Source: Carpediemonas membranifera (lineage: Eukaryota > Fornicata). From it: a DNA stretch of 64,000 nt. The position numbers and the translations under genes were made by a program. The notes under the pieces are model-generated. The model was not told where the DNA came from. It saw nothing but the letters and a program-made list of their open reading frames with translations, and searched no databases. Positions 40,938-50,694 of this stretch are shown in pieces. The DNA lies in the NCBI GenBank assembly GCA_019828565.1, contig JAHDYR010000033.1, positions 1 through 64,000 of the forward strand. The letters run 5' to 3'. The stretch's first letter is position 1; every line of letters begins with the position of its first letter.

Positions 40938-42914
40938 ATGTTCATGCCAATCTCGCAGTTCATGCCAATCTCGCTAGGCGCAAGAGAGGAGGCGCTTTTA
41001 GCTGAATATATCGCCAGTAAGAAGGAACCACTGCACCCAGATACCTTTGAAAATGATCTTTACCAGGAGCGCGTCTCAAGAGACATGGAAAACGTTCAGC
41101 ACCTCAAATCCAAGCGAGCAGAGATGGATAGACTCATTAGCGGCATAGATGATCTTGTTTCCAACGTTCAGAAGCTCGAAAAGTGGTGGCAGGAAGCCTC
41201 CGAGCCAATGCGGAATGTCGCTGGTGTAACCGAGCGCGTCGAGAAGCTTTCCTCGGTCACCCGCATCCAGGCAGACAACCAGCAGGCTCTATACGCCCGT
41301 GTACGCGCGATGCTGGACAACACGAGCGTCCCCAGCTACCTGACGCCGGACTACATTGAGCAGCTCGCCCTCGGATCGTCCACTGGCCAGGAGGACCTCC
41401 AACGCGCATGTGAGGCAGTTTATGCAGCTAAGACTGCTGCCGATAAGGAGCAGAGTGAGTTGAAGGGCATGGCTGCGATCAAGGAGCAGCGGGCCCGCAC
41501 TGACCGGATTGGCCGAGTCCTCGGCAGCAAGGTCTCGGACTTCCTCGAGCCCAACGTCCGCACCCTTGCCGACTCCTTCATGCAGCTGCAGACCCGGACG
41601 GAGCGGTACCCCCTGACAAACGCCCTGTCGCCCTTTGGACCCGTGCTGTCGCTGCTGGGCGCCATCGACCCAGACCACCACGCCTCGACACTGGCGGTGC
41701 TGCGGCAGACCATAGAGGGCATCATGCTCGCGGACACCGACGACGAGGTCGCCGCACTCGCCGGGTGCACATGCGCGGAGGAGTTCGGCCAGCACGCGGC
41801 CACAATCCTCGCCATCCTCGCCGCGACGCTCTCCCAGGACGCGCCATTCCTAGTAGAGCTCATGGCAGGCGGGGAAGACGGTATCCGGTCGACCCCAGCA
41901 GCGGAGGAGGCCGTGTCCGCGGCCGTGGTGGCCTTGAGCACAAGGGCGGCAGATGTTGTCAGCGAGGTCCTCAAGACCCTGCCCGATCCCACGCTCGTCC
42001 TCAGTGTCGCCTGTTTGGTCGAGCAGTTTAAGGATAACTCTTTGAATGAAGCCAAGACCCGCAGCACGAATGAGACGGCCACCGCACTGGCAGCCGAGAC
42101 TCTCACTGCGGAGCTGACTGCGACGATCAAGGAGGCCGGGGCGTCGCTCATCCGGGACGTCGTGGCCACGCATCTCGCGGCCCTCGTCAGCCCCAAGGTC
42201 GCCGGCGTGCCCGAGCCTGTGCGCCACGTATGCGACGCCATTGGCCAAGTTCTTGCCCTCCCGCCATCCACCGTGACCGCGGGTGTGGCGTCGGACCTGG
42301 TTGGGCAGCTGATCCGGTGGCTCAACAACTCCGCCGCCACCAACAGCAAGTACCGGTCCATCTTCATGCTCGAGACCCACCGCTACCTGGCCGATCGGCT
42401 GGCCGCGTACAGGGACAAGGCGAGCGGGGCTGTCCTCGAGGCCGTCAGTCGGGACCTGGAGGCGGTCGAGGCCGCGGTAACAGAGAACCAGAAGAATTAC
42501 GTCGCCTGGATCTACATTGAGGCGTTCACCAAGTTCCTCGCGGCCCACAACATCATGACGAGCGCCAGCAAGGGCGAGGACGGGGACGACCGGGTGATCC
42601 GTGCGGCGTACGCCAAGGCGAAGAAGCTCTTCACACAGCACTCGGCATACCTCAACAAGACCGTGGACGGCGTGATCAAACGCATCAGCAAGCACACGCA
42701 GGACGAGGCCGTCATCACCACGGCCTTCGCCCTCGTGGCCGACCGGTTCCTGGCGGATTACAAGGCCTTCCACGAACTCACTGGGGCGTCGCTGGGGTCT
42801 GCCGAGCAGAGCAACATCGTCGGGCCAGACGCTGTGAGCTTCGCCCTCAACAGCGCCAGGAACCGGCTGGAGAAGGGCGGCACGACTCCCCGCATACATG
42901 GGCTGGCACATTAG
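40938..42914 (+). CDS. Exocyst subunit Sec3/EXOC1-like protein
   Basis: About 658 residues from ATG 40938. An N-terminal coiled coil (MENVQHLKSKRAEMDRLISG) is followed by a helical rod. The stretch ending in ELKGMAAIKEQRARTDRIGR, then FLEPNVRTLADSFMQLQTR, fits the Sec3 C-terminal pattern of an M-x-A-(V/I)-K-E-Q block before a long helical domain. The exocyst tethers secretory vesicles to the plasma membrane before SNARE fusion. The N-terminal PH-like domain of fungal and animal Sec3 is not evident, so the protein is shorter than usual. A 17-bp direct repeat (TTCATGCCAATCTCGC) duplicates the start region, giving alternative ATGs. It begins 98 bp after the TOP1 stop. Another coiled-coil tether subunit remains possible. 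Confidence 0.5.
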   Translation: MFMPISQFMPISLGAREEALLAEYIASKKEPLHPDTFENDLYQERVSRDMENVQHLKSKRAEMDRLISGIDDLVSNVQKLEKWWQEASEPMRNVAGVTERVEKLSSVTRIQADNQQALYARVRAMLDNTSVPSYLTPDYIEQLALGSSTGQEDLQRACEAVYAAKTAADKEQSELKGMAAIKEQRARTDRIGRVLGSKVSDFLEPNVRTLADSFMQLQTRTERYPLTNALSPFGPVLSLLGAIDPDHHASTLAVLRQTIEGIMLADTDDEVAALAGCTCAEEFGQHAATILAILAATLSQDAPFLVELMAGGEDGIRSTPAAEEAVSAAVVALSTRAADVVSEVLKTLPDPTLVLSVACLVEQFKDNSLNEAKTRSTNETATALAAETLTAELTATIKEAGASLIRDVVATHLAALVSPKVAGVPEPVRHVCDAIGQVLALPPSTVTAGVASDLVGQLIRWLNNSAATNSKYRSIFMLETHRYLADRLAAYRDKASGAVLEAVSRDLEAVEAAVTENQKNYVAWIYIEAFTKFLAAHNIMTSASKGEDGDDRVIRAAYAKAKKLFTQHSAYLNKTVDGVIKRISKHTQDEAVITTAFALVADRFLADYKAFHELTGASLGSAEQSNIVGPDAVSFALNSARNRLEKGGTTPRIHGLAH

Positions 42915-43077
42915 TAAACTGGTGTCGGGCCTGGGTCGTGGAGACGCGGTAACATGAGCATGGATCAAGCTAGGGTGAGGCGTGCCCATAAGCAACAGGC
43001 ACAGTCACTCCAGCGCCGCATTGAACGCCTGTCCGAAGACCATTTCGCACTTTAGTTCATTTGCCGCCTCAGCCGAT

Positions 43078-43446
43078 ATGGCTTCAGTTTTCCAGCAACG
43101 CCTTGAACAACACGCCAGTAAGGCTAAACAGCTCCATTCAATGACGGAGTCTCTCGGTATGGCGGCGCTGAAGAACGTAGACCAATATGCGAAAGAACTC
43201 GTCGGAGAGACGAACAACGACATCAACACACTCTTTAGCAACCAAAGACAGATTCAGCAGCTTGTTAAGCAGATCCAGGCGCGCCACATGACCATCAACA
43301 AGCAGTCGCAGACCTTCCTTTCCCTCATCGAGTCATTCAACACCTCAGTGGCAGAGCTTGAGGACGTCAACTCCTTCATCCGCACCACCCACGCTAATAT
43401 GTGCGCTGTGGCTGATAATCTGAAGTTCATCGAGAGCAGCCTGTGA
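43078..43446 (+). CDS. BLOC1S1: BLOC-1 subunit 1 (GCN5L1)-like protein
   Basis: A 122-residue helical protein starting MASVFQQRLEQHASKAKQ. The pattern NQRQIQQLVKQIQARHMTIN, then KQSQTFLSLIESFNTSVAEL, then EDVNSFIRTTHANMCAV mirrors the GCN5L1 family (NQR...KQ...W...V..FN.A..E..D..NW....D M). Length matches the family. The protein is a subunit of BLOC-1 and BORC, which position lysosome-related organelles, and in animals is also linked to mitochondrial acetylation. It sits between Sec3-like and an unknown gene, all on the plus strand. The ATG at 43078 is chosen because homology begins there and the upstream frame has no ATG. Confidence 0.7.
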   Translation: MASVFQQRLEQHASKAKQLHSMTESLGMAALKNVDQYAKELVGETNNDINTLFSNQRQIQQLVKQIQARHMTINKQSQTFLSLIESFNTSVAELEDVNSFIRTTHANMCAVADNLKFIESSL

Positions 43447-43819
43447 GGTGCGAGGCCAGACCAGACCCCGACCCAGCCCGTGGCTATTAGTCGCCAACCA
43501 GCGTACTAAACTAGGTTAATCGCGTTAGGTATGGACACAAGAAGCAGCTGCGTGCTGGTCCTTCCCCCGCATGTCAATGCATCCTGTATGCCTCAGACTC
43601 GCAGGTTGCAGCTTCAAGTCGGCGAGCAACGATTATGTGAGGTATGGGTACGGGTACGGGTAATACTGCAGATTACTGGACCATTCAGATTAATCGAATG
43701 TGGACTCTCATCAAATGAACGTTTGACGACGCACTTTTACGCTTGTGGGTCGTCAACCCTGTCTGGCGGAATCATTGTATGGACTATTCTCACGTTCACC
43801 GCCGTTGTTTTAAGGATCC
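43447..43819. other. Intergenic region
   Basis: No gene supported; contains a small GGTACG tandem (about 43645-43660). Confidence 0.5.
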
Positions 43820-44575
43820 ATGAGGGTGTCAAACAGCACTTACCTAAAAGTGCACATTCGAGGGCGCAAAAAGCTTTTGCGTGAGAAAAAGCTCTCAAAA
43901 CCATCCGGAGTGTATCGTGTCATGTTCTCATTCCGACTTACAATTAGAGGGAAGCAAAACAAACTGAAATTTACGGAGACCTTACACTTCACTGCCGATC
44001 AGTATGATCAGTTCGTTCTTATCGCAAGGGATCACGTCCACCGGCAATTAGAGAGCAAACCAAACGTATCACGCCATTATCAGCTTCCAGACGGTGAGCT
44101 TCAATGGTTTATCCGCACGAAGAAGCGGGAATCGGTCAGTGATTTCAGTGTCTTATCGCACCATAATTTCCACGCGCTCTGTAGTAACGCACTCAACGGA
44201 TATGCCGAGCAGGACCGTATTGATGTTTCATGTTGCCTGAAGTCGCTAGATCGGGAGACGGCGCCCAAGGCCAGTGTCCGCACGGTGCCGACCCTCACAC
44301 ACAGCAGGCCCACCACACAGCTGCCGCAGCACGGCCAGCCCGTACCACATCACCTGCAGGACAGTAGCAGTATCCTGGCGCACGGTCTGCCCGAGCTCCC
44401 ATCCTCTGGGCTGCCCCCACCTCAGATCGGCCAGCCCTCGGCCTACAACTACGGATCGTTCGAGTTTGTCGCGATCCACAGGAACCTTGTCCCTGCCCTG
44501 CGGGAGATGCTGGCGGGGATGGAGAATGCCCAGGTCTCGATGGGGCGGGACGACCACAGCGTCCACACAGTCTAG
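43820..44575 (+). CDS. Unrecognised protein, 251 aa
   Basis: Start ATG 43820 (MRVSNSTYLKVHIRGRKKLL). The first 100 residues look like a small beta-rich basic domain (YRVMFSFRLTIRGKQNKLKF, then LHFTADQYDQFVLIARDHV). The C-terminal half is rich in Pro, Gln and His and ends near ALREMLAGMENAQVSMGRDD. I recognise no family. Codon use resembles neighbouring genes, and it lies in line with them on the plus strand, so I take it as real. Confidence 0.55.
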   Translation: MRVSNSTYLKVHIRGRKKLLREKKLSKPSGVYRVMFSFRLTIRGKQNKLKFTETLHFTADQYDQFVLIARDHVHRQLESKPNVSRHYQLPDGELQWFIRTKKRESVSDFSVLSHHNFHALCSNALNGYAEQDRIDVSCCLKSLDRETAPKASVRTVPTLTHSRPTTQLPQHGQPVPHHLQDSSSILAHGLPELPSSGLPPPQIGQPSAYNYGSFEFVAIHRNLVPALREMLAGMENAQVSMGRDDHSVHTV

Positions 44576-44856
44576 GCGGCTCAGTCGGATTAGAATTTAC
44601 ATAAAGTCCCTCTGTTTTGGGAGAAGGGTCGGGTGGCAGTTGTGGCGTTGACAAGCCTGTCGATCTGCCTCTCGTCGACACCTCCAGCTTTAAAACACCC
44701 GCTTGGTCTTCCTGGCATCTTCGTGTCAGATGCCATACATTCATTTCTTGTGACGTTTCCATGCCTGCGATCTCCCGATCTGGACATCTATCCTGCGATT
44801 TGCGCAAATCTGACAATTCATCGGCGTAGGTCCACAACCATCCAGAGCACAACTTA

Positions 44857-46123
44857 ATGTCACAGAAAGTTCGTTCCTTTGCTCTTAGTATTACATAGGT
44901 ACGTTCCACTGCTTTTACTTATCCAGGTCCATACTCGTATTACTCAAGAACACGTTGATGATCTTACTACCGCTGTAAGCGCCTTCGGCACAAAGAAATC
45001 TGATGGGTCGATGCCGCTTGTTCTTGTTCCCAAGCAGAGAGTCTGGGGTGATCCAATCCTGAAGGTTCCCGCCGGTGTGTACTGCCTCCTGCAGATTGAC
45101 GGCCAGGACGCCGGTCTGATCGAAGAGGGCCTGCACAAGGGCCTCATTGCCCCCAAGTACCGTATTGCGTACGCGGTCTCCCGCCAGTCTTCCACGTACG
45201 ACGCCCCCGTGCAGTCTTGTCCCACTGCAGACAACGTCATGGTCAACGTCGACGTCGTCCTCATCTTCAACATCACCGACCCCAAGCTCTTCGCCTACGA
45301 CCTCGGTGCCTCTCGCTTCGACGAGCTTCTGTCTGGCAACGTCGAGGAGGCCATCCGTGGTCTCATCCGGTCAAAGCTGTCCAACGAGATGTACGAGCTC
45401 CGCGGCTCCCAGGTCTCCTCTCTGCTCTCGGACCTCATCGAGAAGTTCAAGTCGTTCGGCGTCTCGTTCTCTGATGCCAAGATCACGAACATCGAGCTGC
45501 CCCAAAACTTCTCGGATACCCTCGCCAGGACCACCGTGTACAACGAGCGGATCCGCGTGGAGCAGAAGAACTACGAGTTTGAGCAGCAGAACCTGAGCAA
45601 CCGCATCAACCTCGCCCACCAGGAGCTCGCCCGCAAGAACGACATCCGCATCGTCAACAAGCGTGAGGAGAAGAACCGCGCCATCATCAATCAGCGCACG
45701 CAGCTCACCAAGGCCGCTGAGAACCGTAACACGCACGAGATTGAGGCCCGCGAGCAGGCCGACGTCATCAAACTCCAGGCCACAGCGAACCTGAACAAGT
45801 CTGTGAAGGACGCTGAGAGGGCCGCCACCCTGCTTGTTTCAAAGCACAAGGCCGACCTTGTGAACACCAATAAGGAATGCGCTGCTCAGATCACCAAGGC
45901 GAAGGCCATTGCCGCCGCTGTGTTGAAGGAGGCCGAGGCCAATGCGTCCTCCATCAGGGCCATGGCTACTGCCGAGGGTGACGCCGCTGAGATGCTCGCC
46001 GAGAAGCGTGCTTTCGACATTGAGATTGCCCGCAAGAGGGCGTATGCCCAGGTGGCGGAGACTGCCCGCATCATCATCAGCGATGAGAACGGCAAGAGCA
46101 TGCTCGAGAAGATGGGGATGTAG
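44857..46123 (+). CDS. SPFH/band-7 domain protein (flotillin/stomatin-like) with a candidate intron
   Basis: An SPFH domain (about VFNITDPKLFAYDLGASRFD through RGLIRSKLSNEMYELRGSQV and SFSDAKITNIELPQNFSDTL) is followed by a long, Ala/Glu-rich coiled coil (AKAIAAAVLKEAEANASSIR). SPFH proteins oligomerise on membranes and organise microdomains. The order SPFH then coiled coil fits the flotillin/stomatin side, but a membrane anchor at the N-terminus is not clear. I propose exon 1 at 44857-44868 (MSQK), a 58-bp intron and exon 2 from 44927 (VHTRITQEHV). If the intron is wrong, translation could start at ATG 45011 (MPLVLVPKQRVWGD), giving 370 residues. Confidence 0.75.
44869..44926 (+). other. Candidate 58-bp intron of the SPFH gene
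   Basis: GTTCGT to CTTATCCAG; phase 0. Splicing joins MSQK to VHTRITQEHV in frame. The donor equals that of the PSI gene. Confidence 0.5.
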
Positions 46124-46762
46124 AGAGTAAAGTGCAGTGTATAGTGTGGTTGTTGAGTCGGCTGACCCTGATGCTTGGCGGGTGCGGTGGGCATGGTTCA
46201 GGGCCTAGTCTCCGTCCCGCAGTCTGCCGGCAATCAGTCAGGCTGACGTCAGATCATGTGGTTGCGAAGATGGAGACACGACCATTGATCAGAACCGGCG
46301 CAGAGCATGTCAGGGCTGGCCATCACCGAAACTGTGATGGTGAACATGACATCTTGATGCGTCTGACAGATCACGATCGAGCGACGACCTAAAACTCAAT
46401 TTATACACTCACGTAAACATCAGCAAAACCGCGCCCCGCGCGGCATGAGGTGACTTGTTGCCTGGTTAGATGGCCGCCGAAGCAGCCCCCACCTGGCCTC
46501 GGTAGACGTTGAAGATAGTGCAGTTGTCCCGGATGAGAGACGCCGCGATGTCTCCCAGCATGAGGTCTCGGGCCCACTTGCCGTTCACGTGTGACTCTCT
46601 CAGACTGAATGGCCCGCTAGGGGGGAGCTTAGGCAACAAGAGGTTGGTACATTTAATGCCGCGGCAGTGCTGGGGGAGGGGAATGTATACGATAAATGGA
46701 GATACATAATTCACACACGGCCTAAACTGCACCCGAGCCATTTTGCCAAAACGAGCAATCTG
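46124..46762. other. Intergenic region
   Basis: About 640 bp with no supported gene; only short unconvincing frames on both strands. Confidence 0.5.
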
Positions 46763-47048
46763 ATGGAGCAGCCGTTCCCATACCTCCCCAAACAGCTTCT
46801 TCAAGCAAATGTCGATCAACTGTTCTGCGTCAAGCTCAAGTGGGGCCCTGAATACGTTGGTTTGTACACTCCACGTCATTTACCCAGGAACCTTCGATGC
46901 TGTGGACGAATTCATGAATGTTTCGTTGCGGGATGCGTCTGAATACATCATGGGCTCAAAGAAGGGAGCTGTCGGCGACATCGTTATTCGCTGCAACAAC
47001 GTGCTGTACATGCGTGAGCTCCCCAACGGGTATGACGCCGCTGAGTGA
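46763..47048 (+). CDS. SNRPF: Small nuclear ribonucleoprotein SmF with one 28-bp intron
   Basis: Two exons (46763-46859, 46888-47048) encode about 85 residues. Sm1 is VDQLFCVKLKWGPEYVGTFD with DEFMNVSL, and Sm2 is GDIVIRCNNVLYMREL. The KLKWGxEYxG and IRCNNVLY(I/M)R blocks are specific for SmF among Sm proteins. SmF is part of the heptameric ring on U1, U2, U4 and U5 snRNAs, so it belongs to the machinery that removes introns like its own. Without splicing, the second half lies in a different frame. Confidence 0.9.
46860..46887 (+). other. 28-bp intron of SmF
   Basis: GTTTGT to TTTACCCAG. Removal gives EYVG-TFDAVDEFMN in frame, matching SmF. Confidence 0.88.
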
Positions 47049-47287
47049 TCGTCACCTTGCACCATACTCTCCGCTACTTGCACATAAACGTTCGTGTCGC
47101 CATAGGTTTTTCATTGGCTCGCTACCTTGGTTTATTGTATCAACGGCCCATTCGCTCTTCCGCTTCTATTCTTGAGGCAAAAGACGATCAAAGACCCCTG
47201 ACCATAGCGTGGTGACCCTTCAACGTGAGGATCGCTAAAGTGCACCGCATTCGGTGTCGTGGACGTGACGAAGCTCAAGATCCCCTC

Positions 47288-48506
47288 ATGCCCATCCATC
47301 TCCGCGGAATGTTTATGCTACTCATTATTCTTACCGCATTCCTCGTAAGAGCTGATGATGATGACATGTGCACCATGTTCTCGGATACATGCTCTGAGTT
47401 CGTCTCCTTCACTCTCTTTCTCACTCAGCTGCCTTTCAATGTACCCAGATTGCTCCTGGTGCAACGATGATGATCCAGCGAACCCCGGCAGCAAGGTTGG
47501 CTGCCACAACATGACCTCTTCAGCCACGACGACCTGCAAGATCAACGAGTACCACGCCATCGACGCCCTCACTGCCCCCAACTGCTGCGTTGATTCCACC
47601 GGATGCTCAGACTGCACGACGATGAGCTACTGCAACTACTGCTGGGACTCTTCCTCGGGCGATGTGTGCCTCCCCAACGCCGAGGGCGCCACCACCTTCA
47701 CATGTCCGGGCGGCTCCATCGACGTCAACACATGCTGCCACCAGTTCTCCGGAGACTGTGACAAGTGCACCAAGGGTGCATGCCGCTGGTGCGTCAAGGA
47801 CGGCAATGAGTCCTGCGTCGAACTGTCCAATCCCTCTTGCAAGAAGAAGTACGCCACTTGCTGTGGTACGACAGGCCACACGACATGCCCCATGTGCTTT
47901 GGTGACATCCACGCGATCGACCCAACCTCACCCCCCTGCGTCTGGTGCGAGTCGACCGACAAGTGCATCCACACCGACCTGGTCGACACGTGCGACGTGC
48001 CCAACCCCATCGGCCCAAACTACTGTGAGGACTCGTGTTTCACACACAAGAATTGCAAGACATGCACCAGCAACCCCCGCTGTGTGTGGCTGGCCAAGGT
48101 CCACTGGGACGAGTTCAGCATCGACCCGCTCCTCGCCGGCAACGCCTTCTGTGTGGCAGGGTCGCCGTTCGGCCCGAGCAAGGAGTATCTGGACTTCAAG
48201 AACCGATACTACTTTACGCCGGCGTCTTTCTACTGGGGCTCGTGCGAAGTGTCTGCCCACACCATCCGAGCCATCCTCATCACCATCGTCATCGCACTTA
48301 TCATGCTAATCCTGGTCATTATTTGCTCGATGTTCGCTGTTTCCACGCTCTACGCCCGCCGCAAGGTGGCGAGGCAGGAGAAGAGGAGGCAGCGGCTTCG
48401 GGACGACATGGAGGAGGCCGACCGGATGCTGGTTGACGACAGTGAGGACGCGGATGCCGTCCTGTTCGACGAAGTGGCGTGGTTTACGGAGGATGAGGAG
48501 CAGTGA
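47288..48506 (+). CDS. Type I membrane protein with cysteine-rich PSI-like repeats
   Basis: Exons 47288-47397 and 47429-48506 give about 395 residues. The N-terminus is a signal peptide (RGMFMLLIILTAFLVRA) followed by DDDD. The ectodomain has repeated PSI/plexin-like cysteine modules (CSDCLSMYPDCSWC, CSDCTTMSYCNYCWD, CDKCTKGACRWCVK, CPMCFGDIHAI, CKTCTSNPRCVWL). One transmembrane helix (ILITIVIALIMLILVIICSM) precedes a basic stop-transfer segment (YARRKVARQEKRRQR) and a short acidic tail. It probably sits on the cell surface or in the secretory pathway; its ligand is unknown. The ATG is the first that gives a signal peptide. Confidence 0.8.
47398..47428 (+). other. 31-bp intron of the PSI-repeat gene
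   Basis: GTTCGT to TCTCACTCAG, phase 2. Splicing joins TCS-DCLSMYPDCSWC, restoring a PSI cysteine pattern and linking the signal peptide to the ectodomain. Confidence 0.8.
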
Positions 48507-48523
48507 ATGTATATTATATACGT

Positions 48524-49624
48524 ATGCTGCAGCAGTTCGAGCCATTCGAGTTCCCTGCCCATCGACTGGGGTCGGGTGCCTTTGGAGCCGTGTACCGGGC
48601 CCGACACCGCGTCGACCAGACGTACTACGCCGTGAAGGTGGTCAATCTGATGATGAAAACGCCGATCACTGAAAACGCAGTCGCAAAGTTCGTCTCTGAC
48701 GTCCGCGAGCGAATCATGCGCGAGGTCGACGCGCTCTCTCGCTTGAGCCACCCGAACGTACTACGGTACTTCTCATCGTGGGTCGACCCGCCCAGCCTGC
48801 TCCACCAGAAGTCGACCAAGCTACAGGCCAAGATACAGGTCCAGCCCGCCGCACGGAAGGCCATCATGAACCGACTCGCGGAGTTCCAGACCCAGGCGTT
48901 CAGTGACAGCGAGAGCGACACCGAGTCCGAGACGTCGACCACGTCTTACTCCTGCACCTCCAGCGCGGGGACGGTAACCGGGGGAAACGTCGTCGCCACA
49001 ACGGATGGCACGCCGCGCAGAGTCAAGATCGGCCGCGTGTTCATCCAGACGGAGCTGTGCAGCGGGACTCTCGAGGAGTGGAGCGGCGACCCGACAATCC
49101 TGCGAGGCTACCTGCGGGATATCCTCAACGGGCTCGCCCACATCCACGCCAAGGGCTTCACCCACAGAGACGTCAAGCCTGCCAACATCTTCCTCACTTG
49201 CGACCCACCCCGCGCAGTTTTAGGTGATCTGGGTCTCACGGCGTCGCTGGCCACCATCTACGACCCCTTTGAGGGCCACCACTGTCACGCCACGAGTGGG
49301 GCCGGGACACCGAGGTACATGGCGCCCGAGCAGACTGGGACGAGCTACGGTCCGCCTGTCGACATCTGGGCATTCGGGGTGATGCTCATCGAACTCACTC
49401 TGAAGCCGAAGACGAACTTTGAGCTGAAAGAGGCTGTCCGGACGATCAACACGGACGCACCCTTCTACGGCCCCGACTTTGAGTTCCACGGGCTGGTCAA
49501 GCGGTGTCTGCAGGTGGACCCCGAGAACCGGCCGACTGCGCAGGACCTGCTGAGGGATGATTTCTTCAGCATGGAGGCCGAGCTCATGAGTCTCCGGCAG
49601 CGGGTGGCGGAGCTCACTGGGTAG
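48524..49624 (+). CDS. Duplicated protein kinase domain (eIF2-alpha-kinase-like), no N-terminal region
   Basis: A 366-residue Ser/Thr kinase domain starting at the first in-frame ATG (MLQQFEPFEFPAHRLGSGAFG). The glycine loop is GSGAFGAV, the ATP lysine is in YYAVKVV, and the catalytic loop is HRDVKPANIF. The DFG motif is DLG (VLGDLGLTASL), followed by GTPRYMAPEQ and DIWAFGVMLIEL. A Ser/Asp/Thr-rich insert of about 60 residues between N- and C-lobe strands is typical of the PEK/GCN2-like group. It begins 18 bp after the PSI gene stop, because the duplicated segment starts precisely at this ATG. The parent copy (56399-58068) has about 190 more residues. Here the frame is intact, so this copy may give a free kinase domain if transcribed. 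Confidence 0.8.
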   Translation: MLQQFEPFEFPAHRLGSGAFGAVYRARHRVDQTYYAVKVVNLMMKTPITENAVAKFVSDVRERIMREVDALSRLSHPNVLRYFSSWVDPPSLLHQKSTKLQAKIQVQPAARKAIMNRLAEFQTQAFSDSESDTESETSTTSYSCTSSAGTVTGGNVVATTDGTPRRVKIGRVFIQTELCSGTLEEWSGDPTILRGYLRDILNGLAHIHAKGFTHRDVKPANIFLTCDPPRAVLGDLGLTASLATIYDPFEGHHCHATSGAGTPRYMAPEQTGTSYGPPVDIWAFGVMLIELTLKPKTNFELKEAVRTINTDAPFYGPDFEFHGLVKRCLQVDPENRPTAQDLLRDDFFSMEAELMSLRQRVAELTG

Positions 49625-50612
49625 GGGCAGGCTGGTCGGTCTGCTTGCTCGCTCGTGTCTATGCGTACAATAATAATGATGATAAATGACGACACGTTTG
49701 ATGGAGTGGTTTCGGGTGGCTTGGACAGAAGGTTGGTGTTCTCGGTTGAACGGGGAGTTATCTATGCATGCGTATGATCAGAGATCGCCATTTGTCGTCT
49801 TGGTACCCGGCGTCACACTCACTCTGAGGCGATCTCCCTCATTCGTGCGGAGTCCCTCAGCTGCACCACAGGAGATGTCGGGGTGCCCGATGATAAGACT
49901 GAACTGAGATTGACGGACGCTGTGACATCAGGTCTCAGGCATACTTGCCTCTGTGGATGCTGGGCAACGGTACCACCCAATGCCTGCAACCGATGAAAGG
50001 GTCTATCGAATGGCCGTAAATCACCCGAAAACTGGCGCAATAGCTCAAGCGGCCTTGGAGATAGACGGCGTTGGCAACCCTGAATCGCTATGACCCTGGC
50101 GCGGGTTTGCGCCATTTTTGCGCGTGAGGGTTCGCGAGCACTTTAATGCACGAGAATGTGTCTTCGGGCCCATTCTCGTGGAAGTGCGGCGCTGTGAGCT
50201 ATATGATCGCAGAACGGCTATCTGTTCCGTCTCCTCTGACAATCATACTTCCTATATCGATACTGGGTCGCAGGTTCCCGCGAGGTGAACTTCCCCACGT
50301 TGCCAGGTGTATCTCAGGGCTTTGTGGTTAGAGTATATTACTCCTTGACCAGGTTAAGCCAAAACCCACCGGGTATACGTTAGTTAACAACATCAAGTGC
50401 CGGACTACGTTTCTCAAGATCAAGAAGGATGAGCACGCGTGGGCGACCGAGCCTGCGCCGTGATGGTCTGCTGGCCGAAGCTGCCCTTCCAGCATGCCTC
50501 CGCGCGCACTGCACAGTAAACAATTTCGCCACCATCCTTGTCTGAATTTCAAGGGGTTGCTGGTCGGCAGGCAGCGTATGCAATTGGCAGCAACACTGCT
50601 TGGCGTCAGTGA
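48524..50612. repeat. Segmental duplication, copy 1 (2089 bp)
   Basis: Matches 56969-59056 at over 99% identity, from the ATG of the kinase domain through about 990 bp of downstream sequence. The downstream part (49625-50612) holds no gene I can support; it has a perfect 10-bp stem ACGAGAATG...CATTCTCGT (about 50153-50183) and AT-rich sequence. Confidence 0.95.
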
Positions 50613-50694
50613 TACTTCGAAGGCCATGGTTCGAGTGAAACCACTCGAAATACATGCGCGTTGCCTCCCAGTAATTTACGTAAAATCGCCTCTC

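Noticed and set aside
43531-43884. 117-codon ORF upstream of the unknown 251-aa gene
   Set aside because: Overlaps the start of the better-supported frame, and its composition is unlike a conserved protein.
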